A stretch of DNA of 9,955 bases from positions 1-9,955 of the forward strand of contig CAMBEY010000092.1 of assembly GCA_945865705.1 (NCBI GenBank), given 5' to 3'. How positions within the stretch are numbered: position 1 is the stretch's first letter; each line of letters opens with the position of its first letter. This document shows, one piece after another, positions 6,188 through 9,955 of this stretch. The DNA comes from Candidatus Sulfopaludibacter sp. SbA3 (lineage in GTDB: Bacteria; Acidobacteriota; Terriglobia; 2-12-FULL-54-10). The translations under genes and the position numbers were made by a program. A model generated the notes under the pieces. It saw only the letters and a list, made by a program, of their open reading frames with translations, was not told the DNA's origin and searched no databases.

Positions 6188-7630
6188 TTATGGTTGGAGA
6201 CTAATTGGCGCTTGGTGTGTCAGAGGGGATATGGGGGGATATGGGGGGATATGAACAGAAAAAGTGGACCCGCGACCCAGCTCACTCTCCACTTGGATAG
6301 AGCCGCCGTGGGCTTCGACGAGATGACGGGTGATGGAGAGTCCCAGGCCTGTCCCGCCCACTTCGCGCGAGCGAGCTTCGTCTGCCCGGTAGAAACGCTC
6401 GAATATTCTCTTCTGGTCCGCACGCGTGATCCCGATACCGTTATCGACAACCTGAAGGGTAACTCCCGTTTCACTGGCCGCCACGCGGACCTCAATGAGG
6501 CCGCCTGATGGGGTGTATTGAATTGCGTTGTCGAGGAGGTTGATCAGGATTTCGCGCAGCGCGTTGGGATCTCCATGGATGGCCGAAATGGCCTCGGGAA
6601 TTTGCGCTTGCAGGTTGAGGCTCTTCTTCTCCGCCTTCATGCGCACCGTTTCGATACAGGAGCTGATCAATTCCGCAACTGCCACGGTCCGCTTATCAAT
6701 GCCTCCTGCGCCGGCTTCGATCAGCGATAGATGCAACAGATCATTGGTCAGCCGGTTCAGGCGAATGGAATGATCGCGGATGATTTGCACGAAGCGCGGA
6801 CCGGATTGCTTGTCAGTTAACGCGCCATCAAGCAGCGTTTCGGCGAATCCCTGGATGGCTGTGAGCGGCGTCTTGAATTCGTGCGAGACGTTCGCAACAA
6901 AGTCGCGGCGCATCTGCTCCAGCTTGCGCAGCTCGGTGATGTCGTGCAGCACCAGGACAACGCCCGTCGTCTCGCCGACTGGAACCGGAGCGGCGGTAAC
7001 CGCGAAAGTCTTGGGCGGAAGCGAACTGGTGGTTACCTCGCTAAGAATCGTCTCGCGCGAGGTGAGCACCTGCTGCACGAGTTCCAGCAAGCCCGCCTGC
7101 CTCGTCACCTCCACCAGCAGGCGTCCCGCGCGCTGCATTCCCACCAGCCCCATGGCTTGCGCGAAGGCATCGTTGCAAAAAACGATCTTCTGCCCCGGCT
7201 CGATAACCACGACGCCCTCGACCATGCGCCGAAGGATGGCGTCGGAGCGATTCCGTTCTTCGGTGAGCTGCCGGGTAGTTTCTTCGTGCGCCGCGCTGGC
7301 AACATTCAAGGCCCGAGCGATTAAGTTGAGATTGCCCTGCGCCGCATCGATATTCAGCGGCAACGCCAGTGGGCGCACAGCGCCTCGAACCATGGATTCC
7401 GCGAACAAGCGAATCCCGCCGAGCCGTCGGTCGTATTGTCGCAGCAGGAGGATGAGGGGAAGCGCGCCGAGGAGGATGAAGAATCCAACCAGTCCGAACC
7501 TGAGCCAGAAACTGGAAAAACCGATGCCGGAGCGTGGCAAAAAGAATTCGAGCAATGCCCCGGCCAGAATCCAGAACAACAGATACAGCAGGCCAATACG
7601 CCGTGGACGGTTAGTGGGACCGAGACTCAA
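6188..7630 (-). CDS. phoR: PhoR-type sensor histidine kinase
   Basis: This is the membrane sensor kinase of the adjacent PhoB-type regulator; it autophosphorylates on His and passes phosphate to Asp. Numbering from the TTG at 7630 (480 aa): two membrane helices (12-30 and 43-64) with only about 12 residues between them, so there is no periplasmic sensor domain, as in PhoR. A linker/HAMP-like stretch is followed by a PAS domain (about 129-232; RMVEGVVVIEPG...FCNDAF...VLHDITE). HisKA has H250 in SHEFKTPLT. HATPase_c has the N box (INLLDNAIQYTP, 364-375), G1 DNGIGI (396-401), F box (RIFERFYR, 408-415) and G2 GGTGLGL (425-431). The start is uncertain: GTG at 7699 would overlap phoB by 89 bp, GTG 7645 has no ribosome site, and TTG 7630 has AGGG 7 nt upstream. 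All overlap the end of phoB, suggesting translational coupling. The C-terminal tail after HIPP is unusual, shaped by a 10-bp tandem repeat. The PhoR name rests on architecture and the phoB neighbour; signal specificity is inferred. Confidence 0.88.
   Translation of the reverse strand: MSLGPTNRPRRIGLLYLLFWILAGALLEFFLPRSGIGFSSFWLRFGLVGFFILLGALPLILLLRQYDRRLGGIRLFAESMVRGAVRPLALPLNIDAAQGNLNLIARALNVASAAHEETTRQLTEERNRSDAILRRMVEGVVVIEPGQKIVFCNDAFAQAMGLVGMQRAGRLLVEVTRQAGLLELVQQVLTSRETILSEVTTSSLPPKTFAVTAAPVPVGETTGVVLVLHDITELRKLEQMRRDFVANVSHEFKTPLTAIQGFAETLLDGALTDKQSGPRFVQIIRDHSIRLNRLTNDLLHLSLIEAGAGGIDKRTVAVAELISSCIETVRMKAEKKSLNLQAQIPEAISAIHGDPNALREILINLLDNAIQYTPSGGLIEVRVAASETGVTLQVVDNGIGITRADQKRIFERFYRADEARSREVGGTGLGLSITRHLVEAHGGSIQVESELGRGSTFSVHIPPYPPISPLTHQAPISLQP
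6225..6253. repeat. 10-bp tandem repeat (about three units) at the kinase C-terminus
   Basis: On the plus strand the unit ATGGGGGGAT occurs twice in direct tandem (6231-6240, 6241-6250), flanked by a partial left copy (GGGGAT, 6225-6230) and a partial right copy (ATG, 6251-6253). It lies inside the last codons of the histidine kinase gene. Because 10 is not a multiple of 3, each unit is read in a different frame, giving HIPPYPPISP. Change in copy number would shift the frame of the tail only. Confidence 0.8.
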
Positions 7631-8306
7631 AGATGTACCCTGCACCGCGAATGGTTTTAAGAAAAACGGGATTCTGTGAATCTTCCTCAATTTTTTCACG
7701 GAGACGGCGGATATACACGTCGATGCTGCGGGGGATTACATAGCGGTCCGCCCCCCAGATGGCGTCCAGCAAACGGTCCCGTGAAAACACTCTATTAGGA
7801 TGCGACGCCAGAAAATGCAGCAGCCGGAACTCCATCGCGCTGAGAATCACATGCTTCCCGGAACGAGTCACTCGATACGAAGTGGGATCAATCGTTAGCC
7901 CCCCCACTTCGACGGCGGCTTCACCCTGTAAGTCTGTCTCTCCGCGACGCAGCAAGGCCATCACACGGGCGACTAATTCGCGGGGGCTGAAGGGCTTGGT
8001 GACGTAATCGTCGGCACCCAGTTCCAGGCCAACAATGCGATCCGCCTCTTCGCCGCGCGCCGTCAGCATCAGTATCGGAATGCGTCGCGCTTTGGTGTCG
8101 CGGCGAAGCTCTTTGCAGATTTCCAGTCCGGACATGCGCGGCAGCATTAAATCGAGAATCAGCAGGTCGGGTTGCGATTTTCTAAACTGAGCGAGACCGG
8201 TGGCTCCATCCTGAGCGGTGGTCACGCGATAACCTTCTTTTTCCAGGTTATAGCGCACCAGTTCAATAATGTCCCGGTCGTCCTCAATCATCAGGATTTT
8301 TTTCAT
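7611..8306 (-). CDS. phoB: PhoB-type OmpR-family response regulator
   Basis: This is a 231-residue DNA-binding response regulator of standard family length. The receiver domain (1-120) has the acidic pocket E8-D9-D10, phosphoacceptor D52 (LILDLMLPRMSG), switch residue T82 (MLTARGEE) and K104 (YVTKPFSPRE). A winged-helix trans_reg_C domain follows (about 131-228), with recognition-helix region RSIDVYIRRLREKIE and the wing KTIRGAGYIFE. It probably accepts phosphate from the kinase encoded immediately downstream, whose reading frame overlaps its 3' end. The ATG at 8306 has a modest GGCGGG-type ribosome site. The Pho-regulon role is a family-based inference: OmpR-family members are hard to tell apart, and no pstSCAB or phoU gene is in view to confirm it. 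Confidence in the response-regulator call is near certain; in the phoB name, moderate. Confidence 0.9.
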   Translation of the reverse strand: MKKILMIEDDRDIIELVRYNLEKEGYRVTTAQDGATGLAQFRKSQPDLLILDLMLPRMSGLEICKELRRDTKARRIPILMLTARGEEADRIVGLELGADDYVTKPFSPRELVARVMALLRRGETDLQGEAAVEVGGLTIDPTSYRVTRSGKHVILSAMEFRLLHFLASHPNRVFSRDRLLDAIWGADRYVIPRSIDVYIRRLREKIEEDSQNPVFLKTIRGAGYIFESRSH

Positions 8307-8454
8307 AACGGTTATCCCGCCATCCTCAGCTTAACTATAAATGATAGCCTATAAAGACATTGCATTATCCTAGGCATTCCATACAGCAGGTAGTGCATCC
8401 AGCCTGAAATACAATCCTGTGTGGTAGAATAATCAGTCCATACAGGAACTAGTT
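8307..8454. promoter_or_regulatory. Divergent promoter region between phoB and rpe
   Basis: This 148-bp AT-richer gap feeds phoB leftward and rpe rightward. Leftward, TATAGT (8334-8339, minus strand; 5/6 to the -10 consensus) is well placed, but no good -35 sits 16-18 nt upstream. Rightward, TAGAAT (8425-8430; 5/6) is the best -10, with only a weak CTGAAA (8404-8409) upstream at a short 15-nt spacing. The 9-mer TCCATACAG occurs twice as a direct repeat (8378-8386 and 8437-8445), the second overlapping the rpe ribosome site. One stretch on the minus strand resembles a Pho-box half-site (CTATCAT), but the partner has the wrong spacing. Confidence 0.45.
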
Positions 8455-9138
8455 ATGTCCAGGCAAATAGAAATTCTTCCGTCGATCCTCTCGGCTGACA
8501 TGGCCAGGTTTGGGGAGGAGATCGAGCGGGTCAAGCAGGGTGGCGCGCGGGTCATCCATGTGGATGTCATGGACGGCCACTTCGTGCCCAATATTTCCAT
8601 CGGGCCTCCAGTGGTAAAATCTTTGCGGCGGGCAACCGACCTGCTACTGGATGTGCATCTAATGATCGAGAACCCGGACCTGTACATTCCGGAGTTCATC
8701 GCGGCGGGCGCAGACGTGGTAACCGTGCATCAGGAAGCCTGCCGGCATCTGGACCGAACCATCTCGCTGATGCGGGCCAGTGGCACGGAAGCGGGGGTGG
8801 CCATTAATCCGGCCACACCGGTCGAGACGCTCTCGGAGATTCTGCCGTTAGTGGACATGGTTCTGATCATGAGCGTAAATCCCGGCTTTGGCGGACAGAA
8901 GTTTATCCCCTATACTCTGGATAAGGTCCGTCAGTTGGATCGCAAGCGTCAAGAGCGGGGTCTGGACTTTCGCATTGAGATAGACGGTGGGCTAACGCCC
9001 GACAATGTCGCCGATGCCATACGTGCTGGAGTTGATTGGGTGGTTGCGGGCAACAGCGTTTACGGGAGCCCCGACCCGGCGTCTCGCGTCCAACTAATGT
9101 CACGCCTTGCTCAGGAAGCGATGCTCACACGGGCGTAG
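8455..9138 (+). CDS. rpe: Ribulose-phosphate 3-epimerase
   Basis: This enzyme interconverts D-ribulose 5-phosphate and D-xylulose 5-phosphate in the cytosolic pentose-phosphate pathway (EC 5.1.3.1). It is 227 aa, slightly above the usual 215-225. The TIM-barrel signature motifs are all present: PSILSADMARFGEE (9-22), HVDVMDGHFVPNISIG (35-50), DVHLMIENP (66-74), INPATP (117-122), MSVNPGFGGQKFIP (139-152), EIDGGLTPDN (175-184) and AGNSVYGS (198-205). The metal and catalytic residues by family knowledge are H35, D37, H68 and D177, all intact. The ATG at 8455 follows AGGA with 7-nt spacing. It is divergent from phoB and 51 bp upstream of a BamD-like lipoprotein gene on the same strand, likely an operon. 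No oddities seen. Confidence 0.97.
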   Translation: MSRQIEILPSILSADMARFGEEIERVKQGGARVIHVDVMDGHFVPNISIGPPVVKSLRRATDLLLDVHLMIENPDLYIPEFIAAGADVVTVHQEACRHLDRTISLMRASGTEAGVAINPATPVETLSEILPLVDMVLIMSVNPGFGGQKFIPYTLDKVRQLDRKRQERGLDFRIEIDGGLTPDNVADAIRAGVDWVVAGNSVYGSPDPASRVQLMSRLAQEAMLTRA

Positions 9139-9189
9139 TATAGTTACTTGCAGATTAGGGAAGCGGCTTCAGGCCGTCCGGAGGGTGGT

Positions 9190-9955
9190 TTGGTTTCAAC
9201 TTTGGGTTCAATCAAGACGAGTACTTTGCTCAGCTTGCTGGTGCTGGCTGGAGTGCTATTTGCCTCCGGCTGTGGCCTGCGCCGGAATGCAATTGATACG
9301 CCGCTCATCAGCGACTCCGAGCAGCCCGACAAAGACTTGTTTGACCGCGCTGCGGACTTCCTGGAGCACAACAAGTTTACCGAAGCGCGCTTGCTGCTCC
9401 AGACACTGATCAACACATATCCTGATAGCGAATATCTAGCCAAGTCCAAGTTGGCCATCGCCGACTCCTGGTATCGCCAGGGAACTTCCACCGATCTGGC
9501 GCAAGCCGAAGCCGAGTACCGGGATTTCATCACCTTTTTTCCCACCATGCCGGAAGCGGGCGAGGCGCAAATGCGCGTAGCCATGATTCACTACCGCGGC
9601 ATGGAAAAGGCGGATCGCGACCCCACGCACGCGCGCCGCGCCGAACAAGAATTCCAGCGCCTGTTGATGAATTATCCGGATGGACCCTTTGTGCCTGTGG
9701 CGGAGCAGCGGCTTCGTGAAGTGCAGGAGGTTTTGGCTCTCGGCAATTTCGAGATTGGACGATTCTATTTCCTGAACCTCGCCGACCGCGCCGCACAGCC
9801 TCGGCTGACGGAGCTGGTGGAGCGCTATCCGAACTTCAGCAAAGCCGATACGGCACTGTACTATCTTGGACGGTCTATCGACCGTCAGTCTGGCCAGGAA
9901 AAAGAAGAAGAAGCCTCTCGATATTACAGCCGCATCGTCCGCGACTATCCGCTAA
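9190..9955 (+). CDS. bamD: BamD-like outer-membrane assembly lipoprotein (partial, 3' end beyond window)
   Basis: BamD is the essential periplasmic lipoprotein of the BAM complex that folds outer-membrane barrels. The visible 255 codons begin with a TTG at 9190 preceded by a strong GGAGG (9180-9184, 5-nt spacing). No ATG gives a full signal peptide. The N-terminus is a lipoprotein signal: basic IKTS, hydrophobic LLSLLVLAGVLF, then ASG-C with C28 as lipidation site. TPR-like helices follow (about 44-255), with motifs such as KFTEARLLLQTLINTYPDSEYLAKSKLAIADSWY, EAEYRDFITFFPTMPEAGEAQMRVA, AEQEFQRLLMNYPDGPFVPVAEQRLREVQEVLA and LTELVERYPNFSKADTALYYLGR, the repeat pattern of BamD/YfiO. There is no stop before the window end. 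The gene lies 51 bp downstream of rpe, in the same frame and strand, with no terminator between them. A BamD-like TPR lipoprotein of another role is possible but less likely. Confidence 0.85.
   Translation, partial: MVSTLGSIKTSTLLSLLVLAGVLFASGCGLRRNAIDTPLISDSEQPDKDLFDRAADFLEHNKFTEARLLLQTLINTYPDSEYLAKSKLAIADSWYRQGTSTDLAQAEAEYRDFITFFPTMPEAGEAQMRVAMIHYRGMEKADRDPTHARRAEQEFQRLLMNYPDGPFVPVAEQRLREVQEVLALGNFEIGRFYFLNLADRAAQPRLTELVERYPNFSKADTALYYLGRSIDRQSGQEKEEEASRYYSRIVRDYPL

Noticed and set aside
8334..8362. Pho-box-like CTATCAT and ATGTCTT half-sites upstream of phoB
   Set aside because: The halves start 13 bp apart instead of the 11 bp of the known Pho box, and one half matches poorly.

Overview
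The window looks like chromosomal DNA of moderately high GC, most likely from an Acidobacteriota (Acidobacteria) member. The main clue is the 1107-residue Oar-like outer-membrane protein, with an N-terminal carboxypeptidase-regulatory-like domain followed by a TonB-receptor plug and barrel. That family is strongly expanded in Acidobacteriota. This assignment is inference from protein style; no 16S or other phylogenetic marker is present.

Layout from left to right. (1) 23-529, minus: a DinB-family gene interrupted by an in-frame amber codon. (2) 613-2181, minus: a HerA-like ATPase of the DUF853/YjgR family. (3) 2289-2594, minus: tRNA-Cys(GCA) and tRNA-Gly(GCC), both with encoded CCA, transcribed Gly first from a promoter with a perfect TATAAT. 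(4) 2711-6034, minus: the large Oar-like TonB-dependent receptor, with its own promoter candidate. (5) 6188-8306, minus: a PhoR-type histidine kinase and PhoB-type response regulator in a phoB-phoR operon with overlapping ends. (6) 8307-8454: a divergent promoter region. (7) 8455-9138, plus: rpe, ribulose-phosphate 3-epimerase. (8) 9190 to the window end, plus: the 5' part of a BamD-like outer-membrane assembly lipoprotein with a TTG start, cut off by the window edge.

Functional picture. PhoB-PhoR is a complete two-component system and the receptor gene lies 153 bp downstream on the same strand, so Pho control of an outer-membrane uptake protein is possible but unproven. rpe and bamD look like a short operon joining the pentose-phosphate pathway to envelope biogenesis. 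BamD-type proteins help fold barrels such as the receptor encoded here, but that link is only conceptual.

I found no phage, transposon, CRISPR, toxin-antitoxin or biosynthetic cluster, and no clear sign of an undescribed system. The points most worth checking are the amber codon in the DinB gene, a 10-bp tandem repeat that sets the C-terminal tail of the kinase, and a 16-bp hyphenated palindrome just upstream of the HerA-like gene. No gene-free stretch exceeds 300 bp.
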